Source of the DNA: Paenibacillus mangrovi
Lineage (GTDB): Bacteria; Bacillota; Bacilli; Paenibacillales; Paenibacillaceae
Length of the DNA stretch: 64,000 nt
Assembly (NCBI RefSeq): GCF_022898935.1
Contig: NZ_JALIRP010000003.1
Span: 186,001 to 250,000 of the forward strand
Reading direction: 5' to 3'
In this document: positions 1 to 8,423 of the stretch, piece by piece
Position numbering within the stretch: the stretch's first letter is position 1
Layout of the letters: every line of letters begins with the position of its first letter
Made by a program: the position numbers and the translations under genes
The notes under the pieces: model-generated
What the model saw: the letters and a program-made list of their open reading frames with translations, nothing else
Told to the model about the DNA's origin: nothing
Database searches by the model: none

Positions 1-381
1 ACGGCGTTTATCTCGGGCATTGTCGTCTATCTCTTCGGATTGTTCGCCGCGGGAGGCATTGTATCGCTGTTCGGCGATTTCCCAGAGGAAGTCCGGTCTC
101 TTGCCATCAATGGCATCCGGCTGTTCTTCACCGCCTATATGTTCATGGGCGTCAACTTTGTTATGATGACTTACTTCCAGGCATCGGAGCAGGTTAAGGT
201 TGCAGTGTGGATCACGCTTTCGCGGGAAATCATTCTGATGGTTCTCTTCCTGCTCACACTGCCCTATATTTTCGGTACCAATGGAGTTTGGCTGTCGATC
301 CCTCTCTCCGAGTGTGTGGTCACGGCCTCCATCTTCGTGTATGTCAAAAGAAAAAATCGTTCCGTGCCTATCACTGAGTAA
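1..381 (+). CDS. MATE family efflux transporter, C-terminal part
   Basis: The reading frame is open from base 1, so the 5' end lies outside the window. About 126 residues remain, with four hydrophobic segments, the pattern MTYFQASEQ and a G-x-W-x-SIPLSE stretch near the end, as in the last helices of MATE multidrug/cation antiporters. It should exchange cations for drugs or metabolites at the inner membrane. A strong terminator follows at 410-458, so it is the last gene of its transcript. The substrate cannot be inferred. Confidence 0.75.
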   Translation, partial: TAFISGIVVYLFGLFAAGGIVSLFGDFPEEVRSLAINGIRLFFTAYMFMGVNFVMMTYFQASEQVKVAVWITLSREIILMVLFLLTLPYIFGTNGVWLSIPLSECVVTASIFVYVKRKNRSVPITE

Positions 382-409
382 AATTCAGCGGCACTGGATC
401 AAAGCATGT

Positions 410-458
410 CCCGCCTGCCTTCTCTCCACTTTAGGAGTGAACAGGCGGGTATTTTTTT
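410..458 (+). terminator. Intrinsic terminator after the MATE gene
   Basis: Perfect 8-bp stem CCCGCCTG / CAGGCGGG (410-417 / 442-449) followed by a run of seven T. It separates the MATE gene from the GntR/ABC operon. Confidence 0.9.
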
Positions 459-489
459 GCAAATTTCCAGAAATTATTGCGATTGCCTA

Positions 490-525
490 TTGTATTAAGT
501 GTATTAAGTGATATAATACACTTAA
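490..525 (+). promoter_or_regulatory. Promoter with GntR (YtrA-type) operator
   Basis: A consensus -10 TATAAT (512-517) with a TTGTAT -35 (490-495, 16-bp spacing) is overlapped by a perfect 11-bp inverted repeat TTAAGTGTATT / AATACACTTAA (495-505 / 515-525). Its core is AGTGTA-N13-TACACT, which fits the site I recall for B. subtilis YtrA. The site spans the promoter of the GntR gene at 564, so autorepression is expected. Confidence 0.8.
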
Positions 526-563
526 ATCACTAATCGTACTTTCGTACGGTAGGAGGAGCGTCT

Positions 564-965
564 ATGGAAGAACAACAGGTTGGCTCGCTGCATTTTCAAA
601 TTGACTTCAGTCAACCTTTATATGAACAGATTCTAGATCAAGCCAGAAGCGCAATAGCAAAAGGAGAGATCGCTTTGGGAGATAAAATGCCATCGGTTAG
701 AGAGCTAGCGCAGGAACTGCGAATCAATCCGAATACCGTCATGCGCGCCTATCAGGAGCTGGAACGGGACGGATTAACAGAGAAACGCAGGGGCCAGGGA
801 ACGTACGTTACTACCTCCCCCGAGCATGTGGCTTCCTTCCGTACGGCTTTAGCCGCCAAATACATCGACAGCTTCATGGAGCAAATGGAAAGCCTCGGAC
901 TTTCATGGGATGACATCGAGAAATACATCCACCAGAAACAAGCGGCGCAAGGAGGAAACGGCTAA
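564..965 (+). CDS. GntR family regulator, YtrA-like
   Basis: 133 residues: an N-terminal winged helix-turn-helix (about 10-80, with PLYEQILDQARSAIAKGEI, then SVRELAQELRINPNTVMRAY and the wing around RRGQGTYV) and only a short C-terminal helix for dimerisation. That size and shape is the YtrA subfamily, which lacks the large effector domain of other GntR proteins. The ATG follows AGGAGGAG. It overlaps the next gene by TAATG, so the regulator and transporter are translationally coupled. It is expected to repress this operon through the palindrome at 495-525; in relatives the inducing signal is cell-envelope antibiotic stress, but the signal here is unknown. Confidence 0.88.
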   Translation: MEEQQVGSLHFQIDFSQPLYEQILDQARSAIAKGEIALGDKMPSVRELAQELRINPNTVMRAYQELERDGLTEKRRGQGTYVTTSPEHVASFRTALAAKYIDSFMEQMESLGLSWDDIEKYIHQKQAAQGGNG

Positions 966-1678
966 TGACATCAAACATTGTAGAGTGCCATCAGGTTACC
1001 AAAAGCTACGGCAAGAAAAAGGCGCTGAACGAGCTTACTCTATCCATCCCTTCGGGACGGATCACCGGAATACTGGGACCAAACGGCTGCGGTAAATCCA
1101 CGTTTTTCCGTACGCTCACCGGTATGGTCAGACCGGATTCAGGCCGTATCGAAGTAGCGGGCAAAGCTCCGAGCTGGCAAACGAACCAGGACATCGCCTA
1201 CCTGCCGGACCGCGCTAGATGGTATCCGAACCATACCGCCAGAATGGCCCTGGAATGGGGAAACTCCTTCCTTCCCGGCTTCTCCCTGGAAAGAGCCTTG
1301 CAGTTGGCGGACTACATGGACATCGACCTCGATATGAGGGTCGGCGGCATGAGCCGCGGGCAGGAAGCCCGGATTATGCTTATCCTCTGTCTCGCCCGCG
1401 ACGTACAGATGATTGTGCTGGATGAGCCTTTTACAGGCATCGACGTCATTTCACGAGAAGCGATCGTAGCCAGTCTCATTGATTATCTGGAAGAAAGCGA
1501 ACAGTCCGTTTTGATCAGCACCCATGACATTCAAGAGGTTGAAGGCTTGTTCGATTACTCCGTGATGATGAAGGACGGGCAGGCGATCTGGTCGGGAAGT
1601 ACGGACGATCTACGAGTGGAATACGGCTCGCTGCGGGATGTTTTCCGCAAAATGTACATGAAGGAGTGGAACAAGTAA
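965..1678 (+). CDS. ABC transporter ATP-binding protein
   Basis: 237 residues with Walker A GPNGCGKST (about 39-47), a divergent signature MSRGQEARI in place of LSGGQ, and Walker B MIVLDEPFTGID followed by the His switch ISTHD. It starts in a TAATG overlap with the regulator and ends in a TAATG overlap with the next membrane protein, so it most likely energises that subunit (YtrB-like role). The substrate is unknown. The altered signature SRGQ is typical of the YtrB-like branch and is not a sign of decay. Confidence 0.87.
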   Translation: MTSNIVECHQVTKSYGKKKALNELTLSIPSGRITGILGPNGCGKSTFFRTLTGMVRPDSGRIEVAGKAPSWQTNQDIAYLPDRARWYPNHTARMALEWGNSFLPGFSLERALQLADYMDIDLDMRVGGMSRGQEARIMLILCLARDVQMIVLDEPFTGIDVISREAIVASLIDYLEESEQSVLISTHDIQEVEGLFDYSVMMKDGQAIWSGSTDDLRVEYGSLRDVFRKMYMKEWNK

Positions 1679-2454
1679 TGGATTCAGCTATTTTCCGGAA
1701 TCTCGTCCGGCATGAATTCAAATTCAAGGGGAGCTATAAAAAAAGCAGCCGCTCGCAAGCTGCCGGAAAGTGGTGGCTGGCCTATTCCCTGCTGATCCTG
1801 CTTATGCTCACCGGTACAGCAACCTATTATGCGATGCATAACGAACTGCAGATCAACTCCATCTGGTTTGTCACCATGGGTTTTCCGTATATGGTCTTTT
1901 TCCTGAGCTACGGCTGCATGAAACGGGAATGGGAGAATGAAACGTACGGCTGGTGGCTGACCATGCCATATCCGCGCCTCGAACTGGTGTCGGCTAAATG
2001 GCTTGGCTCCTATCTGAAGGTATGGGTGGGGATCATCGCTGTCTTTTTCGCTACCTCCGCCTATGTTCTGATTCTTTCGATGGTACTTCCCTTTTATACG
2101 CTCGAATCCGTCGGCTCCTTTATGATTACCGGCATCAATTGGCTTACGCTGGTCGCAGGCCTCAGCCCGATCATTATCGCTCTTGGCCTGCTGGCATCCG
2201 CGGTCCAAAGCAGCGTGTACCGTCCCATCTCACCGATCATGTGGATCGTTTTTATGGGAGGTATAGCCATGATTTTCCAGATTCCAGACTCGGCTATTTC
2301 CGTAAACATGATGCAGCAGGGAACAGGTCATTTGAAAGCCGAATGGTTCCCCTACTCTTGGGAGCTGCCTCTCTTCATGCTGCTGAGCTGGATTCTCACC
2401 TACGCTTTACTTCGTTTGACGGCATATCTTCTCGAAAAGAAATTGGATTTATAG
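1678..2454 (+). CDS. ABC-2 type membrane subunit (YtrC/D-like)
   Basis: The start ATG at 1678 overlaps the previous stop (TAATG) and has AAGGAG eight bases upstream; an in-frame GTG at 1666 has no proper site. The 258-residue product has about six hydrophobic helices and a cytoplasmic N-terminus rich in Lys/Ser. It lacks ATPase motifs and is best read as the membrane partner of the ATPase encoded at 965. Family assignment rests on topology and position more than on diagnostic residues. Confidence 0.75.
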   Translation: MDSAIFRNLVRHEFKFKGSYKKSSRSQAAGKWWLAYSLLILLMLTGTATYYAMHNELQINSIWFVTMGFPYMVFFLSYGCMKREWENETYGWWLTMPYPRLELVSAKWLGSYLKVWVGIIAVFFATSAYVLILSMVLPFYTLESVGSFMITGINWLTLVAGLSPIIIALGLLASAVQSSVYRPISPIMWIVFMGGIAMIFQIPDSAISVNMMQQGTGHLKAEWFPYSWELPLFMLLSWILTYALLRLTAYLLEKKLDL

Positions 2455-2466
2455 GAGGACAAAACG

Positions 2467-3441
2467 ATGGCTCAAGTACTTATTCATCCGCAGGAAACCT
2501 ATACACCTGAAGCGGCTAACAACGGGTATATGCTCGAAGTGAGCGGACTCAAGAAAACCTACGCCAAAAAACAAGCGCTGGAAAATGTCACCTTCGCGCT
2601 GAAACCTGGCACCTCGTTTGGCTTTCTTGGACCCAATGGCGCAGGCAAATCGACGACTATGAAAATACTGACGGGGATCGTGAAGGCGGACAGCGGGTCC
2701 GCCAAACTCTTCGGCAAGGACATGATGCAAGAGCCGGATGCGGTATCCAAATATATCGGTTACGTCCCTCAGGAAATTACGCTGTACGAAAAACTGAGCG
2801 CCTACGACAATCTCGAATTTTTCGGAGAAGCATACGGCGTCAGAGGCAAGGAACTAAAGAAGCGCATTCAGGAGGTGCTGGTTAGAACCGGTCTCCTGGA
2901 ACGCTCCAAAGATATCGTCAGCACCTTTTCCGGCGGGATGAAACGAAGAATCAACATCGCTGCCGCCCTGCTCCACCGGCCCAAGCTGCTTATCCTGGAT
3001 GAACCAACCGTGGGCATTGATCCGCAATCACGCAATCACATTTTCGAGATGATCCGGGATCTGAACCGCGAAGGCGTGACCATCATATACTCTACGCACT
3101 ATATGGAAGAAGTCGAAGCTCTATGCGATGAGGTCGCTATTATGGATCAGGGCTCGATCAAAGCGATGGGACCATTAGGTCAGTTGCTCGAGCAGTACGG
3201 ACAAAAATCCATTTACCTGGAGGTTCCTGGATTAACCGAGCCACCTCAGGATTCGGATGTGAACGCCTATCACAAGGAAGGCTCCGGCTGGCTGCTCGAG
3301 ACAGAACGGTCTTCCGCCGTCATGCAGCGTCTTCTTCGTCTGGCTTCGCAGCATGCCTGGGATGTCAAGCAGTTAGAGGTTGTACGGCCTTCCCTCGAAA
3401 GTGTATTTCTGAAGGTAACTGGAACGGCGCTCCGCGACTGA
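2467..3441 (+). CDS. ABC transporter ATP-binding protein, DrrA/CcmA type
   Basis: 324 residues. Walker A GPNGAGKST, Q-loop in YVPQEITLY, signature FSGGMKRR, Walker B LLILDEPTVGIDPQ and switch His in YSTHYMEE are all present. The C-terminal 90 residues form the extra domain usual in DrrA-like exporters. An AGGAGG sits 8 bases before the ATG. It pairs with the permease starting 41 bases downstream. The operon therefore encodes two ATPase/permease pairs, as in ytrABCDEF-type loci, but only this second pair is of the ABC-2 drug/lipid exporter type. Confidence 0.9.
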   Translation: MAQVLIHPQETYTPEAANNGYMLEVSGLKKTYAKKQALENVTFALKPGTSFGFLGPNGAGKSTTMKILTGIVKADSGSAKLFGKDMMQEPDAVSKYIGYVPQEITLYEKLSAYDNLEFFGEAYGVRGKELKKRIQEVLVRTGLLERSKDIVSTFSGGMKRRINIAAALLHRPKLLILDEPTVGIDPQSRNHIFEMIRDLNREGVTIIYSTHYMEEVEALCDEVAIMDQGSIKAMGPLGQLLEQYGQKSIYLEVPGLTEPPQDSDVNAYHKEGSGWLLETERSSAVMQRLLRLASQHAWDVKQLEVVRPSLESVFLKVTGTALRD

Positions 3442-3482
3442 TATCTGCACTATATTTTCTGTATTAAAGGAGATATTAGACT

Positions 3483-4625
3483 ATGAAAGCTATGATTATC
3501 AAAGAGCTGCGGCTCATCGGCAAGGATCGGCGCAGCTTCTTCTTTCTTCTCTTGATGCCTATTCTCTTCATTGTGATGTTCGGGTCTGTCTTTAATCAGT
3601 CAGGCAGCGGCGCTTCGATTACACTGCGGACGGTAGACCAGGATCAATCCACCGCTTCCCGGGCACTGATCGGACAGATGCAGGGAATTATGGACATCAA
3701 GCAGCTGCCTGCAGACAGCGTGAACGAGCAGCTCGATAAAATTAAGCAGGGTCAGTTCACTGCGATGCTGGTCATTCCGAAAGGCTTTGAACAATCCATG
3801 AAACAAGGCAAGCCTGCAAATATCAAGCTCTATCAGGATCCGGCCTCTCAAATGGAAACCGCTCCGATTCAAGCCATACTGGAAAGCATCTCCACCCAGT
3901 ACCGCGACCAGAAGCAGACAGGACTGCTGATGGCCAGCGGAGAAACCAAGACCCAGGCGGAAGCGGCTCTTGCTTCTCCGATTCACATCGAGAATGTATC
4001 GGCATCCTCCGACCATTTTAATATGATCGATCAGGTGGTGCCGGGCATGACCGTCATGTTCGTATTCTTCATCATGATTACAATGGCCCGCCGCTTTTTC
4101 GAGGAAAAGAAAACCGGCCTGCTGTCACGCATTCGCACCACCCGCATCAAGCCGCTTCATTATCTGATCGGCATGTGGTTCCCGTTCGTGCTGACCGTCA
4201 TTGCCCAGTGCATCATCTTGTTCGCCTTCGGACATTTCGTCTATGGACTGAGACTCGGTGATGTCGCGGCATTATCCACCGTCATCCTTAGCCTCAGTAT
4301 TGCCGGTACCGGCATCGGCCTTGGCCTCTCCTTCATCGTTCCGGGCGAAGGTGCGGCAATGGTCATCACCCAGCTCATCTCCATGGGCGGAGCCATGCTC
4401 GGAGGATTGTGGATGCCATCCTATCTTCTGCCTCAATCGGTTCAGACGATCGGCCATTTCACGCCGCAGTTCTGGGCGCAGCATTCCCTGCAGGATATCA
4501 TCGCCCACGGTGCGCATTTTAGTGATATCTGGGGTTCCGTGCTGATCCTGCTCACCTTCGGTCTCGCCGGACTTGCAGTTGCCCTGCTCCGTCTTCCCGG
4601 ATTTCTGCGCTCGGCAGCCAACTAG
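3483..4625 (+). CDS. ABC-2 type permease
   Basis: 380 residues: one N-terminal helix (about 18-38), a large extracytoplasmic domain (about 40-185, with the usual TASRALIGQMQG and SMKQGKPANIKLYQDP features), then five C-terminal helices. This is the ABC2_membrane_3 (YhgE/Pip-like) architecture of drug, polymer or lipid exporters. Last gene of the operon; a strong terminator follows at 4662. Substrate unknown. Confidence 0.87.
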   Translation: MKAMIIKELRLIGKDRRSFFFLLLMPILFIVMFGSVFNQSGSGASITLRTVDQDQSTASRALIGQMQGIMDIKQLPADSVNEQLDKIKQGQFTAMLVIPKGFEQSMKQGKPANIKLYQDPASQMETAPIQAILESISTQYRDQKQTGLLMASGETKTQAEAALASPIHIENVSASSDHFNMIDQVVPGMTVMFVFFIMITMARRFFEEKKTGLLSRIRTTRIKPLHYLIGMWFPFVLTVIAQCIILFAFGHFVYGLRLGDVAALSTVILSLSIAGTGIGLGLSFIVPGEGAAMVITQLISMGGAMLGGLWMPSYLLPQSVQTIGHFTPQFWAQHSLQDIIAHGAHFSDIWGSVLILLTFGLAGLAVALLRLPGFLRSAAN

Positions 4626-4661
4626 ATTGTTTAGCAGACTAAAGTCCCATCAATGTTCTAG

Positions 4662-4707
4662 CCTGAAGCAAAGACGCTCTAAGCGGCCTTTTGCTTCAGG
4701 TTTTTTT
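4662..4707 (+). terminator. Intrinsic terminator of the ABC operon
   Basis: 11-bp perfect stem CCTGAAGCAAA / TTTGCTTCAGG followed by seven T. Confidence 0.92.
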
Positions 4708-4922
4708 GTCACACGCTGCGATGAATCGAATACTATAGTCCCATAATAGGATCATTCCAAAGAAAGAATAATCATTATGTAGTACGTGACTATTTTCACA
4801 TAATTATTATTAACTTCTGTGATACAATGCCATCGACAAGAGAATTTGGAATATAAACCTAATTAATTACCACGATTTTATCCCTCCTCCGTTGTATCCA
4901 AAATGCATCTAAGGGAGGATTA
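4708..4922 (+). promoter_or_regulatory. AT-rich control region upstream of the EET + arm
   Basis: No gene. It holds a partial Fur-box-like sequence (TAATCATTAT at 4769-4778, the right half of the 19-bp Fur consensus with a poor left half) and AT-rich promoter-like DNA, with a possible -10 TACAAT near 4822-4827. No confident -35 could be placed. Iron control is only a suggestion. Confidence 0.35.
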
Positions 4923-4964
4923 ATGACGGCTTTAACATTTTTCCATAGATATTATTATCGATAA
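4923..4964 (+). CDS. Short upstream ORF (13 codons) before pplA
   Basis: GGGAGG (4913-4918) precedes ATG with a 4-base gap. The frame reads MTALTFFHRYYYR and stops 16 bases before the pplA ATG, just ahead of the pplA ribosome binding site TTGGAGG. Its last codons overlap a perfect 12-bp palindrome ATTATCGATAAT (4954-4965). It could be a leader peptide, a translational coupler or chance; no terminator hairpin was found between it and pplA. Confidence 0.4.
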   Translation: MTALTFFHRYYYR

Positions 4965-4980
4965 TTGGAGGTCATTAGAC

Positions 4981-5877
4981 ATGAACAAGAGATGGTCCAT
5001 TTTATTAACAGGCGCCCTGATGGCAGGTTTGCTCGCAGGCTGCGGCAGTGACAAGGAAGCCTCAACAACGACAACCGATCCGGCCCCTGCTGCCACAGAC
5101 ACGAAAGACACAGCGCAAACCCCAGCAGAAAGCGGCAGCTACAAGGACGGCAAATACTTCGCCGAAGGATCAATGGATGAGAAAAGCGGCTGGCAGCCTT
5201 ATGTCACCCTCACGGTTGAAGGCGGTAAAATCACGCAGGCCGACTGGAACTATGTCAGCGCCAAAGGCGGACCTGACAAAAAGACTCTGGATAAAGCGGG
5301 CAAATACGGCATGAAAGCCGGCGGAGGCTCTTCTGAATGGTATGAGCAGGCCGAGAAGGCAGAGCAATACTTGATCGAAAAACAGGACCCTGCAGCCATC
5401 GCTGTCAAGGATGATGGTAAAACCGATGCCATTTCAGGTGTGTCGATTCATGTGAAAGATTTCACCTCGCTAGCCGAGCAAGCACTGGCTGCAGGACCTG
5501 CCACTTCAGGCGCTTACAAGGATGGATCTTATCACGCCGAAGGCGATGCCTTCGACAAGGAAACCGGCTGGAAGTCGACGGTCGATATTACGGTAGCCAA
5601 CGGCAACATCATCTACGCCTACTTTAGTGGCGTGAATGACAAGGGCGAAGATAAACAAACCGTCTCGAAGGAAGGAAAATACGGCATGAAGGCCGGCGGA
5701 GCTCAGGCTGAATGGCATGAGGAGGCCATCAAGGCGCAGGATTACCTGATCGAGAAGCAGGACCCTGCAGCTATTACTCTTAAGGATGACGGAACCACCG
5801 ATGCCATTTCCGGTGTCACCATTCACATCAAGGACTACGTGACCCTGGCCCAAAAAGCTCTCGACGAAGCAAAGTAA
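4981..5877 (+). CDS. pplA: PplA-like lipoprotein with two FMN-binding domains
   Basis: 298 residues. Lipoprotein signal with lipobox LLAGC (Cys21), then a Ser/Thr/Pro-rich linker, then two tandem FMN-binding (PF04205-type) domains at about 45-165 and 172-298. The domains are clear duplicates: YKDGKYFAEG / YKDGSYHAEG, GKYGMKAGG twice, YLIEKQDPAAI twice. Each ends in the flavinylation motif: DAISGVS (Ser155) and DAISGVT (Thr280). In Listeria PplA the equivalent domains carry covalent FMN, added outside the membrane by FmnB/ApbE, and pass electrons from the membrane to extracellular acceptors. No ApbE gene is seen in this window. Next gene is ndh2, 73 bases downstream. Confidence 0.9.
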   Translation: MNKRWSILLTGALMAGLLAGCGSDKEASTTTTDPAPAATDTKDTAQTPAESGSYKDGKYFAEGSMDEKSGWQPYVTLTVEGGKITQADWNYVSAKGGPDKKTLDKAGKYGMKAGGGSSEWYEQAEKAEQYLIEKQDPAAIAVKDDGKTDAISGVSIHVKDFTSLAEQALAAGPATSGAYKDGSYHAEGDAFDKETGWKSTVDITVANGNIIYAYFSGVNDKGEDKQTVSKEGKYGMKAGGAQAEWHEEAIKAQDYLIEKQDPAAITLKDDGTTDAISGVTIHIKDYVTLAQKALDEAK

Positions 5878-5950
5878 ACCACACGATAGACAGCCAGATG
5901 ATCGAAGCAAGGTTCAAGTCATGAATTGAGTCAAATGAGGTGAGCGTTAT

Positions 5951-7828
5951 ATGAAAAGAATCGTATTATTGGGCGGCGGCTACGGCGGTGTTCTCACCGC
6001 CAAGAAGCTGGCGAAGAAATTTAAGAAAAACAGTGATGTAGAAATTACGCTGATTGACCGTAATCCCTATCACACGCTGCTAACCGAGCTCCATGAGGTG
6101 GCGGCCAACCGGACGCCTGAGGACGCGGTCAAGATTGAGCTGAAAAAGATATTCGAAGGACAAAAGGTTCAGGTGGTGCTGGACGAAATCAACCACATTG
6201 ATTTCGCAGGCAAAACGCTTGAATCCCGCAAAACCAAATACAAATATGATTATCTGGTTATCGGCACCGGCTGTAAGCCTACCTTTTTCGGAATTCCGGG
6301 CGCTGAGGAGAACAGCTTCACGCTCTGGTCTTATGAGGATGCGGTAAGGCTTAAGGAGCAGATCCGGGAGATGTTCGGTCAGGCGGCCAAGGAAATGGAT
6401 CCGGTAATCCGGAAATCCAAGCTCTCTTTCGTCGTCGTAGGCGCAGGCTTTACAGGCGTAGAGCTGGTCGGCGAGATGGCCGAATTCCGGGATGAACTGT
6501 GTAAGGAATTCTTCATCGATCCGAAGGAAGTTCGCTTGGTTGTCGCAGATATGGCACCAAAAATCCTGCCGATTCTGCCGGATAAACTTATAGCCAAATC
6601 GGAGAAACGTCTCAAGCGAATGGGCGTAGAGGTCATCACGAGCGCCAAAATTACCGGTGTGGATCCGCAGGCCGTCATAATGGGCGATGAGCGGGTTCAG
6701 GCTCATACCATCGTCTGGACTGCCGGGGTAGAAGGCTCCGAACTGGTCGGTAATCTTGATGTACAGCAGCAGGGCCGCAAGCGGATTGTCACGAACGACA
6801 AGCTGCAGAGCGTGGATCACGAAAATGTGTATGTCGTAGGCGATAATATTTTCTACATCCCTGAAGGCGAGGCGCGGCCGGTTCCGCAAATGGTCGAGAA
6901 TGCCGAGCAAGCGGCGCCGATCATTGCCCATAACATCCATGCCGACGTCACAGGCCAGTCGAAAAAGTCTTACAAGCCGGGCTTCCACGGCACGATGGTC
7001 TGCATCGGCAGCCACTACGGCGTAGCCAATGTCGGCCTGCCGAACCGCATGTTCATGATGAGCGGCTTCATGGCGCTGTTCGCCAAGCATTTCATCAACA
7101 TGTTCTATCTTTTTACGGTAGCAGGCTTTAATAAAGTATGGTCTTATATGATGCATGAATTCTTCCATGTGCATAACCGGCGCAGCTTTGTGGGAGGGCA
7201 TTTTTCCAAACGCTCGCCTAACTTCTGGCTTGTGCCGCTGCGGATCTACGTAGGTATTATGTGGCTCTCTGAAGGTCTTGATAAGCTCTGGAAGATTATT
7301 GATAACCCATCGCGCATCTTCCTGATTCCTCCATCCCCGCATGCTATGGATGCCACTTCGGCAGCCAGCCAGGCTGTGGATGCGGTAAGCAAGACGGTGG
7401 ATGCACAGGCGGCCGCATCAGCGGTCACCAATGCCAAGGATGCCGTCGCGGCTCTGCCCGTACCGCATTTCGTTACGAATATCATGAACGGATTCATGGA
7501 TCTCTTCTTCTACCAGTCTAACGGGGATTATACCGTACTGGCCAAGTGGTTCCAAATCGGCATGGTGCTTGCGGAGATTACATTCGGCATCCTGCTTATC
7601 ATCGGATTGTTCACCGCTCTCTCCTCGATCGCTACGATCTGCATGGGCCTCATGATCTGGTGTTCGGGCATGGCGCCTTATGAAATGCTGTGGTATCTCG
7701 CAGCCGGCATTGCACTGATCGGCGGGTCGGGCAGCGTATTCGGACTGGACTATTACGTTCTTCCTTGGCTGAAAAAACAGTGGAAACGAGTTCCGATCGT
7801 ACGGCGTTGGTATCTGTACACGGATTAA
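5951..7828 (+). CDS. ndh2: Type II NADH dehydrogenase with C-terminal membrane domain (Ndh2)
   Basis: 625 residues. The N-terminal ~400 are a type II NADH dehydrogenase: FAD-binding GGGYGG (8-13), second Rossmann fold VVGAGFTGVELVGEM (about 160), YVVGDN near 298. From about 425 there is an unusual C-terminal extension with four predicted helices and an extracytoplasmic Ala/Asp-rich loop (about 465-515), resembling DoxX-type membrane domains. This length and extension match Ndh2 of the Listeria EET locus, where it oxidises NADH and reduces a dedicated demethylmenaquinone pool; ordinary Ndh is about 390 residues (compare the gene at 49528). RBS GAGGTGAG. A strong hairpin follows at 7847. Confidence 0.92.
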   Translation: MKRIVLLGGGYGGVLTAKKLAKKFKKNSDVEITLIDRNPYHTLLTELHEVAANRTPEDAVKIELKKIFEGQKVQVVLDEINHIDFAGKTLESRKTKYKYDYLVIGTGCKPTFFGIPGAEENSFTLWSYEDAVRLKEQIREMFGQAAKEMDPVIRKSKLSFVVVGAGFTGVELVGEMAEFRDELCKEFFIDPKEVRLVVADMAPKILPILPDKLIAKSEKRLKRMGVEVITSAKITGVDPQAVIMGDERVQAHTIVWTAGVEGSELVGNLDVQQQGRKRIVTNDKLQSVDHENVYVVGDNIFYIPEGEARPVPQMVENAEQAAPIIAHNIHADVTGQSKKSYKPGFHGTMVCIGSHYGVANVGLPNRMFMMSGFMALFAKHFINMFYLFTVAGFNKVWSYMMHEFFHVHNRRSFVGGHFSKRSPNFWLVPLRIYVGIMWLSEGLDKLWKIIDNPSRIFLIPPSPHAMDATSAASQAVDAVSKTVDAQAAASAVTNAKDAVAALPVPHFVTNIMNGFMDLFFYQSNGDYTVLAKWFQIGMVLAEITFGILLIIGLFTALSSIATICMGLMIWCSGMAPYEMLWYLAAGIALIGGSGSVFGLDYYVLPWLKKQWKRVPIVRRWYLYTD

Positions 7829-7846
7829 TGGAGTGGATTTGCCAGG

Positions 7847-7890
7847 GATGGAGTAATGTGCAGCAAACGCACGTTACTCCATCTTTGTTT
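7847..7890 (+). terminator. Hairpin between ndh2 and the prenyl synthase genes
   Basis: 15-bp stem GATGGAGTAATGTGC / GCACGTTACTCCATC (7847-7861 / 7869-7883) with one G-T pair, followed by TTTGTTT. It probably terminates most ndh2 transcripts or sets a partial read-through level into the next two genes. Confidence 0.75.
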
Positions 7891-7919
7891 AAAACGATTG
7901 AAACCAGGGGGCGTTATAG

Positions 7920-8363
7920 ATGACCATGCTTATTGAAAATACCCTGCAGCTGCTGGAGTCCTCATGTGCTCCGGAAGCCATGGCCGTACTGGACCTAGAC
8001 CCGTCAGAACTGAAGGAGACCGCTTCGATACTGGAGGATTACGGAATCCCTTTTTCACGCAGCATCAAGCTCATGGCCTTGATTGCTCTGCTAGCGCTGG
8101 CCAGAAAGCGGCATGAGGATGTTAGCTTCTCCGATGAGCAGCTGACCCGAAAAATACTGGACGGCGACTATTTTCAAAGCCTGTATGTCCAGCTTGCCAT
8201 GCAATTCGATGAGATGGGGCTGGTGCGTTATCTGGCTCCACGGCTGAAGAAATACTACATCAGTCAGGCCATGGGCAAACTCTCGGCAGAACCGCTGCAC
8301 GACAGTCTGCAGGCTTATTTGCAGGCGGAACAGGCCGCGGCAAGAAAAGAGCAGGCCATTTAA
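7920..8363 (+). CDS. HepS-like small subunit of polyprenyl diphosphate synthase (short form)
   Basis: 147 residues, soluble, starting at ATG after AGGGGG. Residues about 50-125 resemble the core of HepS (heptaprenyl diphosphate synthase component 1): a hydrophobic helix with LALARKRHEDV, then ILDGDYFQSLYVQLAMQ and LVRYLAP, compared with the GDYFSGLYY and IRTLA pattern of B. subtilis HepS. HepS is about 250 residues, so this is a much shorter version. The catalytic subunit gene follows 60 bases downstream, the expected partner of a HepS-type subunit, which in Bacillus helps set chain length. I matched this by eye; the alternative is an unrelated helical protein. Confidence 0.55.
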   Translation: MTMLIENTLQLLESSCAPEAMAVLDLDPSELKETASILEDYGIPFSRSIKLMALIALLALARKRHEDVSFSDEQLTRKILDGDYFQSLYVQLAMQFDEMGLVRYLAPRLKKYYISQAMGKLSAEPLHDSLQAYLQAEQAAARKEQAI

Positions 8364-8423
8364 ACACAGGTTGTCAGCCGTCATACAACATCAAGATAAA
8401 GAGAAGACTTGGAGGAATGTGAG

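Noticed and set aside
6080-7342. A 420-codon open frame on the - strand opposite ndh2
   Set aside because: The + strand frame has clear Ndh2 motifs over the whole stretch; the antisense product has no domain and no ribosome binding site.
8409-8423. TTG start for dmkB at 8409
   Set aside because: The GGAGG site lies after this codon and is correctly spaced for the ATG at 8424.
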